DNA of 64,000 nt from Oceanibium sediminis. Lineage in GTDB: Bacteria; Pseudomonadota; Alphaproteobacteria; Rhodobacterales; Rhodobacteraceae. Below, piece after piece: positions 54,457 through 62,733 of this stretch. The stretch covers positions 496,001 to 560,000 of the forward strand of contig NZ_QGNX01000002.1 in NCBI RefSeq assembly GCF_003265325.1, in the 5' to 3' direction. The first letter of the stretch is position 1; each line of letters begins with the position of its first letter. The translations under genes were made by a program, and so were the position numbers. The notes beneath the pieces were generated by a model. The model was given only the letters and a program-made list of their open reading frames with translations. It ran no database searches and was not told the origin of the DNA.

Positions 54457-56040
54457 ATGACCGTCGTTGAAGACAACCTGAAGGGGCGGCCCGAGGCCGC
54501 CCCTGATGCCACCGCGATCGAGTTGACCGGCATCTCCAAGTCCTTCGGGCCGGTGCAGGCCAACAAAGACATCTCGATGAAGGTGCAGCGCGGCACCATC
54601 CACGGCATCGTGGGGGAAAACGGTGCCGGAAAATCGACCCTGATGTCGATCCTCTACGGCTTCTACAAGGCCGACAAGGGCGAGATCCGCATCGGCGGTA
54701 CGCCCACGCAGATCAACAATTCCGACGACGCGATCCGCGCCGGGATCGGCATGGTCCATCAGCATTTCATGCTGGTCCAGCCTTTCACCGTGCTGGAAAA
54801 CGTCGTGCTGGGCGCCGAGGATGGCGCGATGCTGAAGCCCAGCCTCGCGAAGGCCCGCACCCTGCTGACCGAACTTGCCCGCGAATACGAACTGGAAGTG
54901 GACCCGGACGCCGTTGTCGGCGACTTGGCGGTCGGTTTCCAGCAGCGGGTCGAAATCCTGAAGGCCCTGTACCGCAAGGCCGACATCCTGATCTTGGACG
55001 AACCTACCGGCGTGCTGACCCCGGCCGAGGCGGATCACCTGTTCCGCATCCTCGAAGGGCTGAAGCGCGAGGGCAAGACGATCATCCTGATCACCCACAA
55101 GCTGCGCGAGATCATGGCGATCACTGATACCGTCAGCGTCATGCGCCAGGGTGAGATGACCGCGACCGTCAAGACCGCCGACACCTCGCCCACCGAACTG
55201 GCGGAGCTGATGGTGGGCCGCAAGGTCCTGCTGCGGATCGAGAAGAGCCCGCCGAATATCGGCGAAACGCTGATGGAAATCCGCGGCCTGCGCGTGCGCG
55301 ACCCGGACGGCGTGGAACGCCTCAAGGGGATCGACCTGGACCTGAAGGCGGGCGAGATCCTGGGCGTCGCCGGGGTCGCGGGCAACGGCCAGTCCGCCCT
55401 GCTGGAAGTGCTTGGCGGGATCACCGCCGCCTCTGGCGGGACGGTCACGATGAACGGCCGCGCGCTGGACCTGTCCGCCCAAGCGGATGCGGGTGAGCGG
55501 CGCGATCACGGCATCGCCCATGTGCCCGAGGACCGGCACCGGCTGGGGCTGATCATGCCCTATTCGGCCTGGGAAAACGCCTGTTTCGGCTATCACGACC
55601 GGGCAGAATACTCGTCCCCAAAGGGGTTTCTGCGTCGGACCTTCATGCGCGACGACGCCCGCGAAAAGATCGAGAAATACGACGTGCGCCCCGCCAACTG
55701 CGATCTGAAGGCCTCCAACTTCTCGGGGGGGAACCAGCAGAAGATCGTGATCGCGCGCGAAATCGAGAGCAACCCCGACATCCTGCTGATCGGCCAGCCG
55801 ACCCGTGGCGTGGATATCGGCGCGATCGAGTTCATCCACAACCAGATCGTCGCCCTACGCGACAAGGGCAAGGCGGTGCTGCTGGTGTCCGTGGAGCTTG
55901 AGGAAATCCTGGCCCTGTCGGACCGCATCGTGGTGATGTTCGACGGCGCCATATCCGGCGAACGCCTGCCGCAGGACACGGACGAAAACGAACTGGGCCT
56001 GCTGATGGCGGGGATTGATCCGAAAGAGGGACCGCAATGA
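54457..56040 (+). CDS. ABC transporter ATP-binding protein (BMP/nucleoside type)
   Basis: A 527-aa ATPase with two ABC domains in one chain. Domain 1 has Walker A GENGAGKSTLMSILYG and Walker B LILDEPTGVLTP. Domain 2 has Walker A GVAGNGQSALLEVL, where Lys is absent as in sugar-type ABC tandems, and signature SGGNQQKIVIARE. It is 7 bp after the binding protein and overlaps the permease by 4 bp. Confidence 0.94.
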   Translation: MTVVEDNLKGRPEAAPDATAIELTGISKSFGPVQANKDISMKVQRGTIHGIVGENGAGKSTLMSILYGFYKADKGEIRIGGTPTQINNSDDAIRAGIGMVHQHFMLVQPFTVLENVVLGAEDGAMLKPSLAKARTLLTELAREYELEVDPDAVVGDLAVGFQQRVEILKALYRKADILILDEPTGVLTPAEADHLFRILEGLKREGKTIILITHKLREIMAITDTVSVMRQGEMTATVKTADTSPTELAELMVGRKVLLRIEKSPPNIGETLMEIRGLRVRDPDGVERLKGIDLDLKAGEILGVAGVAGNGQSALLEVLGGITAASGGTVTMNGRALDLSAQADAGERRDHGIAHVPEDRHRLGLIMPYSAWENACFGYHDRAEYSSPKGFLRRTFMRDDAREKIEKYDVRPANCDLKASNFSGGNQQKIVIAREIESNPDILLIGQPTRGVDIGAIEFIHNQIVALRDKGKAVLLVSVELEEILALSDRIVVMFDGAISGERLPQDTDENELGLLMAGIDPKEGPQ

Positions 56041-57134
56041 AGAAGACCCTGCCCGCCTGGGCGGATGTTGTGCTGATCCCGGCGATCAACGTGTTCCTTG
56101 CGTTCTTCGTCGCCGGACTCGTGGTGATCTTCATCGGCGAGGATCCGATCCGCGCGATGCAGATCATGATCAACGGCTCGCTCGGGTCGAGCTATGGTTT
56201 CGGCTACACGTTGTATTACGCCACCAGCTTCGTCTTCACCGGGCTGGCGGTGGCCGTGGCCTTCCATGCCTCCATCTTCAACATCGGCGGTGAGGGTCAG
56301 GCCGGCGTCGCCGGGATCGGCGTGGCCATCGTGTGCCTGTCGCTGGATCAGACCCACTGGCTGCTGACGCTGCCCCTCGCGGTGATCGCGGCGGCCATGT
56401 TCGGGGCCGCCTGGGCCGCGATTCCGGCCTATCTTCAGGCGAAACGCGGCAGCCACATCGTGATCACGACGATCATGTTCAACTATATCGCCGCCGCGCT
56501 GCTGGTCTATGTGTTGAACCAGGTCTTCAAGGTGCCCGGCTCCATGTCGCCGGAAAGCCGGCGTTTCGGGGAAGGGGCGCAGATCCCGCGGCTGGACCAG
56601 ATGGCGGACTGGATCGGGATCGAGCTTTCCCGCTCGCCCGCGAATATCTCGGTCTTCCTCGCGCTTCTGGCGGCCTTCGGCGTCTGGGTCCTGATCTGGC
56701 GCACACGGCTTGGGTATGAGATCCGGGCCTTCGGATTTTCCGACAAGGCGGCGGTTTACGCCGGGATTTCCCCGGTGCGGATCATCATGATCACGATGCT
56801 GATCTCTGGCGCGCTGGCGGGGCTGATGGCGATCAACACGGTGATGGGCGATCTGCGCCGCCTTAACCTCGACTCGGTGCTAGGTGCGGGGTTCGTGGGC
56901 ATCGCCGTCGCGTTGATGGGCCGCTCGCACCCGGTCGGTGTGATCCTGGCCGCACTGCTGTTCGGCGTGCTCTACCAGGGCGGCGCGGAACTGGCGTTCG
57001 AGATCCCGGCGATCCCCAGCCAGATGATCCTGACGATCCAGGCGCTTGTCATCCTGTTCACCGGCAGCCTTGAGAACATGGTCCGCTTCCCGGTGGAACG
57101 CTTGTTCCTGCGCTTCAACAGGGGGCGCGCGTGA
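56037..57134 (+). CDS. ABC transporter permease (BMP/nucleoside type), first subunit
   Basis: A 365-aa inner-membrane permease with about ten hydrophobic segments. FNIGGEGQAGVAG and RLNLDSVLGAGFVGIAVALMGRSHPVGVI are typical of the BPD_transp_2 family. It overlaps the ATPase stop (ATGA) and the next permease by TGATG. Confidence 0.93.
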   Translation: MKKTLPAWADVVLIPAINVFLAFFVAGLVVIFIGEDPIRAMQIMINGSLGSSYGFGYTLYYATSFVFTGLAVAVAFHASIFNIGGEGQAGVAGIGVAIVCLSLDQTHWLLTLPLAVIAAAMFGAAWAAIPAYLQAKRGSHIVITTIMFNYIAAALLVYVLNQVFKVPGSMSPESRRFGEGAQIPRLDQMADWIGIELSRSPANISVFLALLAAFGVWVLIWRTRLGYEIRAFGFSDKAAVYAGISPVRIIMITMLISGALAGLMAINTVMGDLRRLNLDSVLGAGFVGIAVALMGRSHPVGVILAALLFGVLYQGGAELAFEIPAIPSQMILTIQALVILFTGSLENMVRFPVERLFLRFNRGRA

Positions 57135-58162
57135 TGGATCTGGCGGAACTCTTCCAGCTGTTCGACAGCACCATGCGCAACGCAACGCCGCTGCTGCTGG
57201 CGTGCCTTGCCGGCCTGTTTTCCGAGCGCGCGGGCATTTTCGACATCGGGCTCGAGGGCAAGATGCTGGCCGCCGCCTTCGCCTCTGCGGGCGTGGCCGC
57301 CTGGGCCGCGGCACCCTATGTGGCGGATCCGTTTCCGGGCCAGATTTCGGGCCTGGGGCTTGGGTGGACGGCGGCCTGGCTGGGCGTCATGGCGGGCATC
57401 GCCGCATCGATGGCGATGGCGCTGCTGCATGGCTTTGCGTCCATCACGCTTCGCGGCAACCAGCTGATTTCGGGCGTTGCGATCAACTTCCTGGCCGCCG
57501 GGGTGACGGTCCTGGTCGGCGAGGCGCTGTTTTCCATGGGCGGACAGACCCCGCAGCTGACCGGAGGCGCGCGGTTCATCGGGCTCACCCTGCCGCTGGC
57601 GGACACTATCGGCGCAATTCCCGTTATTGGTCCCTTCTACCGGGATGTGCTTTCGGGCCAGGTGATCCTTGTCTACATCGCGCTTCTGATGGTACCGCTG
57701 ACCGCTTGGATCCTGTTTTCCACGCGGTTCGGCCTGCGCCTGCGGGCGGTGGGTGAGAACCCCGGCGCGGTCGATACCGCCGGGATCTCCGTCACGCGCC
57801 AGCGCTATGCGGCGGTGCTGATCTGCGGCGTGCTCTGCGGCCTGGCCGGGGCCTACCTGTCGATGGGCACCTCTGCCGCGGGTTTCGTGAAGGACATGAC
57901 CGCGGGGCGCGGGTTCATCGCGCTTGCCGCGCTGATCTTCGCCAAGTGGAAACCCTACCCCGCGCTCTGGGCGTGCCTGCTGTTCGGCCTGCTCGAAGCG
58001 ATCGGCTCGAAATACCAGAACGTCGATGTCGGCGCCTTCGTCATCCCCGTGCAGTTCATGCAGGCCCTGCCCTACATCCTGACGGTGGTGATCCTGGCCG
58101 GCTTCATCGGCAAGGCCACCCCGCCCAAGGCAGGCGGTCAACCCTATGTGAAGGAACGATAG
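57134..58162 (+). CDS. ABC transporter permease (BMP/nucleoside type), second subunit
   Basis: A 342-aa permease paired with the previous one. FDIGLEGKMLAAAFAS and LISGVAINFLAAGVTVL are typical, and GFIALAALIFAKWKPYPALWACLLFG follows the family. The ATG at 57134 overlaps the previous TGA; a GTG at 57131 is an alternative. The PNP gene begins on the next base after its stop. Confidence 0.93.
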   Translation: MDLAELFQLFDSTMRNATPLLLACLAGLFSERAGIFDIGLEGKMLAAAFASAGVAAWAAAPYVADPFPGQISGLGLGWTAAWLGVMAGIAASMAMALLHGFASITLRGNQLISGVAINFLAAGVTVLVGEALFSMGGQTPQLTGGARFIGLTLPLADTIGAIPVIGPFYRDVLSGQVILVYIALLMVPLTAWILFSTRFGLRLRAVGENPGAVDTAGISVTRQRYAAVLICGVLCGLAGAYLSMGTSAAGFVKDMTAGRGFIALAALIFAKWKPYPALWACLLFGLLEAIGSKYQNVDVGAFVIPVQFMQALPYILTVVILAGFIGKATPPKAGGQPYVKER

Positions 58163-58954
58163 ATGGAAGACCTGCTGACCCTGATCCGCGACCGGGCCGG
58201 CGATGCGCCTGTCGCCACCGGGCTGATCCTCGGCTCCGGACTTGGCCACCTGGCCGACAGCGTGGACGGCGTGGCGATCGACTACGCCGACCTGCCCGGC
58301 TTTCCCCATGCCGGGGTGTCGGGGCACAACCCCAAGCTCGTCATCGGAGATCTCGAGGGAACGCGCGTCGCCGTCTTCGGCGGTCGGGCGCACTACTACG
58401 AGTCTGGCGATCCTCGCGCGATGAAACTGCCCCTGGAGGTGCTGCGCGCGCTCGGCGCGGAAGAGCTGATCCTGACCAACGCCGCCGGCAGCCTGCGCGA
58501 CGGCATGGGACCGGGCGAATTGATGCTGCTGTCGGACCATATCAACTTTTCCGGCCTGAACCCCCTGATTGGCGAGCCGTCGGACACGCGTTTCGTCAAC
58601 ATGACCGACGCCTACAACCGCGACATGCGCGCCGCGCTGGACGACGCCGCGCGAGCGCAGGGCGTGACGCTGCACACCGGCGTCTATGCCTGGTATTCCG
58701 GCCCCTCCTTTGAAACCCCGGCCGAGATCCGCGCCCTGCGCGTGCTCGGCTCGGACGCGGTGGGCATGTCCACGGTGCCCGAGGTGATCCTCGGGCGGTT
58801 CCTCGGGCTGAAATGCGCCGCGATTTCCACGATCACCAACATGGCGGCGGGCATGTCCTCCGAAGTGTTGAGCCATGAGCATACCAAGGCGATGGCCCCC
58901 ATCGGGGCTGCCAAGCTCGAAAAGGTGCTGCGCGCCTACCTGTCACGCGGATAG
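58163..58954 (+). CDS. Purine-nucleoside phosphorylase
   Basis: A 263-aa trimeric-type PNP that splits inosine or guanosine with phosphate. Family motifs are LILGSGLGHLAD (phosphate loop), FGGRAHYYE, LTNAAGSL and the purine-binding ISTITNMAAGM. Its ATG immediately follows the permease TAG, so transport and breakdown of purine nucleosides are co-expressed. Confidence 0.94.
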   Translation: MEDLLTLIRDRAGDAPVATGLILGSGLGHLADSVDGVAIDYADLPGFPHAGVSGHNPKLVIGDLEGTRVAVFGGRAHYYESGDPRAMKLPLEVLRALGAEELILTNAAGSLRDGMGPGELMLLSDHINFSGLNPLIGEPSDTRFVNMTDAYNRDMRAALDDAARAQGVTLHTGVYAWYSGPSFETPAEIRALRVLGSDAVGMSTVPEVILGRFLGLKCAAISTITNMAAGMSSEVLSHEHTKAMAPIGAAKLEKVLRAYLSRG

Positions 58955-58993
58955 CCCGCCGCAGCCGCCGCCAGTGCGAAACGGGAGAGCATA

Positions 58994-59998
58994 ATGCAAC
59001 AGCGCCAACTGGGGTCAGACGGCCCCCGCGTCTCGGCCGTGGGGATCGGGGCGATGTCCTTCACGGATTTCTACGGCCCGACGAACGAGCAGAACTCCCA
59101 CGCGGTGCTGGATGCGGCGATGCGGCTGGGCATCGATCACATTGACACGGCGAATGTCTACGGCATGGGCCATTCGGAGCGCACGATCGGAAGTTTCCTT
59201 GCCGCACGCGGGGCGGAGGCGCGCGATCACTTCAGGATCGCGACCAAGGCCGCGATCACCCGTGACCCGGATACCGGCGCGCGGTGCTTCAACAATTCCG
59301 CTGCACATCTTGAGGCCGAGCTCGACGGCAGCCTGCGCCGCCTAGGGATCGAGGCCGTGGACCTGTTCTACGTCCATCGCCGCAACCCCGCGATCGAGAT
59401 CGAGGCGGTGACGGAAACGCTGGCCGGCTTCATCAAGGCCGGCAAGATCCGCGCCTTCGGCTTTTCCGAGATCGCACCCCACACCCTGCGCCGCGCGGCG
59501 GCGGTGCACCCGGTGGCGGCGGTGCAATCGGAATACTCGCTGCAAACCCGCGCACCCGAACTGGGGCTGGTGCAGGAATGCACGCGTCAGGGTGCGGCGC
59601 TTGTAGCCTTCTCACCCGTGGGGCGTGGCCTGCTGAGCGATACGCCCCCGACGCCCGAAACGATCGGCGACTCCGGTTTCCTGGCCGGGAACCCGCGTTT
59701 CACCGGCGAGAACCTCACCGCAAACCTTGCCGCGACCGACGCCTTCCGCGCCCTTGCGGCGGAAATGCAGACCGCCGCCGCGTCCCTCGCCATTGCCTGG
59801 GTGCTGGCGCAGGGGCCGCATGTGATCGCGATCCCCGGCACCCGCTCTGTCGAGCACCTGGAAGAACTTGCCGCGGGCGCGGCGCTGGACCTGACGGACG
59901 ACGACCTTGCGCGGATCGAGTCGCTTCTGCCCGTCGGCTGGGCCGCCGGGGACCGGTATTCCGAAAGCCAATCGGTGGGACCGGAGCGCTACAGCTGA
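58994..59998 (+). CDS. Aldo/keto reductase
   Basis: A 334-aa NADPH-dependent TIM-barrel reductase. The catalytic tetrad can be placed at Asp/Tyr in IDTANVYGMG, Lys in IATKAA and His in FYVHRRN. The NADPH-binding end is AIPGTRSVEHLEEL. Closest in layout to the YhdN/AKR13-like general reductases; the substrate is unknown. GGGAGA precedes the ATG. It may be a separate unit from the PNP operon (39-bp gap). Confidence 0.92.
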   Translation: MQQRQLGSDGPRVSAVGIGAMSFTDFYGPTNEQNSHAVLDAAMRLGIDHIDTANVYGMGHSERTIGSFLAARGAEARDHFRIATKAAITRDPDTGARCFNNSAAHLEAELDGSLRRLGIEAVDLFYVHRRNPAIEIEAVTETLAGFIKAGKIRAFGFSEIAPHTLRRAAAVHPVAAVQSEYSLQTRAPELGLVQECTRQGAALVAFSPVGRGLLSDTPPTPETIGDSGFLAGNPRFTGENLTANLAATDAFRALAAEMQTAAASLAIAWVLAQGPHVIAIPGTRSVEHLEELAAGAALDLTDDDLARIESLLPVGWAAGDRYSESQSVGPERYS

Positions 59999-60154
59999 TC
60001 GAGGCCCGCCGGGCAAGCCACGCAATTGTACGGAGAGCGGAAAATTTCCCGACTTCTGGCCTTATACCGCTAAAAAGCTGGCCCTGCCCCTAGTCAAGCC
60101 TGTGGGCTTAGGGCTATGGAGGGGAAAAGACCCCCTGCAACCTGGCGTTCCCAC

Positions 60155-61072
60155 ATGCAAATATATCTGCCCATTGCCGAGGTATCCGTGAATGCGTTCC
60201 TGCTTCTCGGCCTGGGGGGGCTGGTTGGTATCTTATCGGGCATGTTCGGCGTGGGGGGCGGCTTCCTGATGACGCCGCTGCTGTTCTTCATCGGCATCCC
60301 GCCTGCCGTCGCCGTGGCGACCGAGGCGAATCAGATCGTAGCCTCGTCCTTCTCGGGCGTGCTCGCACATCTCAGGCGCAAGACGGTGGATCTGAAGATG
60401 GGCACCGTGCTGCTTGTCGGCGGCCTCATAGGCTCGGCCATCGGGGTGCAGGTGTTCCGCATCCTGACCGAGCTGGGCCAGGTCGATCTGCTGGTCAAGC
60501 TTTGCTACGTCGTGTTCCTCGGGATCATCGGGGCGCTGATGTTCGTCGAATCCCTTGGCGCAATCCGCCGGTCGCGCAAGCCAGGGGCGCCGGTCAAGCC
60601 GCGCAAGCACCATTCCTGGGTACAGGGCCTGCCGTTCAAGATGCGCTTCCGCCAGAGCCAGCTTTACATTTCCTCGATCCCCGTGCTGCTGATCGGCGCG
60701 GCCGTGGGCATCCTTGCCGCGATCATGGGCGTGGGCGGCGGCTTTATCATGGTGCCGGCGATGATCTACATCCTCGGCATGCCGACGAAGGTGGTCGTGG
60801 GCACCTCGCTGTTCCAGATCATCTTCGTGACCGGCTTCACCACGCTGATGCACGCGACGCAGAACTTCACCGTCGACGCGGTCCTCGCGCTGCTGCTGCT
60901 GATCGGCGGCGTCATCGGGGCACAGATCGGCGCGCGCCTCGGCGTGCGCCTGAAGGCGGAGCAGTTGCGCATCCTCCTGGCGATCATGGTCCTCGGCGTC
61001 TGCGGGAAGCTGGCGTTCGACCTGATCGTGCAGCCCTCCGAACTCTACAGCATCGGGAGCGCGGGACATTGA
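60155..61072 (+). CDS. TSUP family sulfite/anion exporter
   Basis: A 305-aa inner-membrane protein with about eight segments and two family repeats: GVGGGFLMTPLLFFIGI near the N-terminus and MGVGGGFIMVPAMIYILG in the second half. The ATG at 60155 is preferred; an in-frame ATG at 60116 would add 13 residues. It is coupled to the following TIGR02186 gene, a pair known across alphaproteobacteria and tied to sulfur-compound handling. Confidence 0.9.
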   Translation: MQIYLPIAEVSVNAFLLLGLGGLVGILSGMFGVGGGFLMTPLLFFIGIPPAVAVATEANQIVASSFSGVLAHLRRKTVDLKMGTVLLVGGLIGSAIGVQVFRILTELGQVDLLVKLCYVVFLGIIGALMFVESLGAIRRSRKPGAPVKPRKHHSWVQGLPFKMRFRQSQLYISSIPVLLIGAAVGILAAIMGVGGGFIMVPAMIYILGMPTKVVVGTSLFQIIFVTGFTTLMHATQNFTVDAVLALLLLIGGVIGAQIGARLGVRLKAEQLRILLAIMVLGVCGKLAFDLIVQPSELYSIGSAGH

Positions 61073-61836
61073 TCCGGGTTCTCGCGATCCTACTGGCCTT
61101 CGTCGCGCCTGTCGCCTTTGCCGCGACAGAGGAAGTCGTCGGCGCGCTCAGCCAGAACAAGGTGTCGATCACCGCGAACTTCGACGGCTCGGAGATCTTC
61201 ATCTTCGGCGCCGTCAAACGCACCGCCCCCATCCCCGAGGATATCGGGCCGCTGCATGTGGTCATCACCGTGCAGGGCCCCCGGCAGGAAGTTACCGTCC
61301 GCCGCAAGGAACGCGTCCTGGGGATCTGGGTGAACACCGACAGCGTGACAGTTGACGAAGCGCCCGCCTATTACGCCATCGCCACCACCGGCCCCCTGAC
61401 CAAGATCCTGTCCGAGACCGAGCGCCTGCGCCACGGCATCGGCTTTGACAAGGCGATCCGCACCGTTGGGGCACGCGCCGATGTCGAGGACCCGGAAAGC
61501 TTCACCGAGGCGGTGGTGCGGATTCGCCAGAAGAACGGGCTCTACACGGAAGCCGACAGCGCGATCAACCTGCGTGAGGATACGCTGTTCGCCACCTCCG
61601 TCGCGCTGCCGGCCAACCTGGTCGAAGGCTCCTACACCACGCGGATGTACCTGGTGCGCGAACGCGCCGTCGTCGGCACGACCGAAACCGCCATCACCGT
61701 CCAGAAGGACGGGTTCGAGCGCTGGATCTACACCATGGCCCACGAACAGGCGCTGCTTTACGGGATTCTGTCCATAGCCGTGGCGCTGGCGGCGGGGTAT
61801 ATCGCCTCGGAAGCCTTCCGCCTGCTGCGCCGCTGA
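61069..61836 (+). CDS. TIGR02186 family membrane-anchored protein
   Basis: A 255-aa protein of unknown role with a signal peptide ending near VAFAATEE and one C-terminal membrane anchor (about 228-248). The middle is a beta-rich extracytoplasmic domain beginning LSQNKVSITANFDGSEIFIFGAVKR in family form. The start is an uncommon TTG at 61069 whose bases overlap the TGA of the TSUP gene, so translation is coupled. It probably works with the exporter. Confidence 0.86.
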   Translation: MIRVLAILLAFVAPVAFAATEEVVGALSQNKVSITANFDGSEIFIFGAVKRTAPIPEDIGPLHVVITVQGPRQEVTVRRKERVLGIWVNTDSVTVDEAPAYYAIATTGPLTKILSETERLRHGIGFDKAIRTVGARADVEDPESFTEAVVRIRQKNGLYTEADSAINLREDTLFATSVALPANLVEGSYTTRMYLVRERAVVGTTETAITVQKDGFERWIYTMAHEQALLYGILSIAVALAAGYIASEAFRLLRR

Positions 61837-61840
61837 GCGC

Positions 61841-62659
61841 TCAGGGCAAGTCCTGGTCCCAGCGCCGGCGCAGGCGCTCTCCGATCATGCAGTCGGTGGT
61901 GGAAACCCGGCGCAGGCGCGCGCGGGCCGGCGGCGCCAGGCCCGAAATCTCCAACACCAGTTTCTGGCGGATGCTGCCGATCAACCGGTCCATTTCCTGG
62001 ATCGGGATCACGAAGGCGCTTTCGCCGGTGATCACGCAATCCTCGTAATAGAAGTCCAGATCGGGGATCGCGTAAGACCCATATGGGTCCTTGACCATGA
62101 ACGGAAGGCCGTTCACCTCGATCCCGAGCGCCGCCAGCCGGTCGCGGGCCTCGGCGACCGGGGTGCCGCGGTTGTTTGGCCCATCGCCCGAGATATCCAC
62201 GACCCTCCGCGTGCCGTCGAAACCGTTCAACGCCATTTCGGCAGCCGCATGTTCCATCGCGCCGGAAATGGACGTGCCGCGAAGGTTGGTGATCGGGGCT
62301 TCGCGCAAACGCCTGGCGGCGGCGCGCGCATCTTCGGGCGACTCGATCAGGGTCCAGTCCACGATCACGCGAATGTTCCCTGGCCCGCCCCATTCGTAGT
62401 AGGTCAGCGCCGTCCGCCCAAGACGCCCCATCACCAGTGCCGAGGTCACCGCCGGGTGTTCCAGCGCCGCGGCATATCCCTCGCGCTGCAAGTGCAATTC
62501 GTCCAGGTCCATGGAGCGGGAGGTGTCCACCGCAAGCGCCAGTTCTAGGTCGACAGGTACACCGGAGCCTCCGGATTGCGACAGGGCGGGCGGGCCCGCA
62601 AGGGGCAGCAGCCCGGCCAGGACCGCGAGGGTTCGAAATGTCATGCGTCTGCGCTGCAT
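61841..62659 (-). CDS. DUF1194 family protein (vWA domain)
   Basis: A 272-aa secreted protein with a signal peptide (about 1-28) and a von Willebrand A fold. The metal-binding MIDAS is complete: AVDTSRSMD (DxSxS), RGTSISGAM (Thr) and VDISGDGPNN (Asp). Function unknown. The ATG at 62659 lacks a clear ribosome-binding site; 62644 is an alternative. It is convergent with the TIGR02186 gene, with 4 bp between stops. Confidence 0.86.
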   Translation of the reverse strand: MQRRRMTFRTLAVLAGLLPLAGPPALSQSGGSGVPVDLELALAVDTSRSMDLDELHLQREGYAAALEHPAVTSALVMGRLGRTALTYYEWGGPGNIRVIVDWTLIESPEDARAAARRLREAPITNLRGTSISGAMEHAAAEMALNGFDGTRRVVDISGDGPNNRGTPVAEARDRLAALGIEVNGLPFMVKDPYGSYAIPDLDFYYEDCVITGESAFVIPIQEMDRLIGSIRQKLVLEISGLAPPARARLRRVSTTDCMIGERLRRRWDQDLP

Positions 62660-62733
62660 CAGGGGAAGATTACCACGCGCGAGCCGTCCTGTCGCTGACT
62701 CAGGATCACAACCCAGTGCGCGCGGCCGCCGCG

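Noticed and set aside
56972-58882. 636-aa minus-strand frame antisense to the permease and PNP genes
   Set aside because: No recognisable domain and biased composition; the sense genes are certain.
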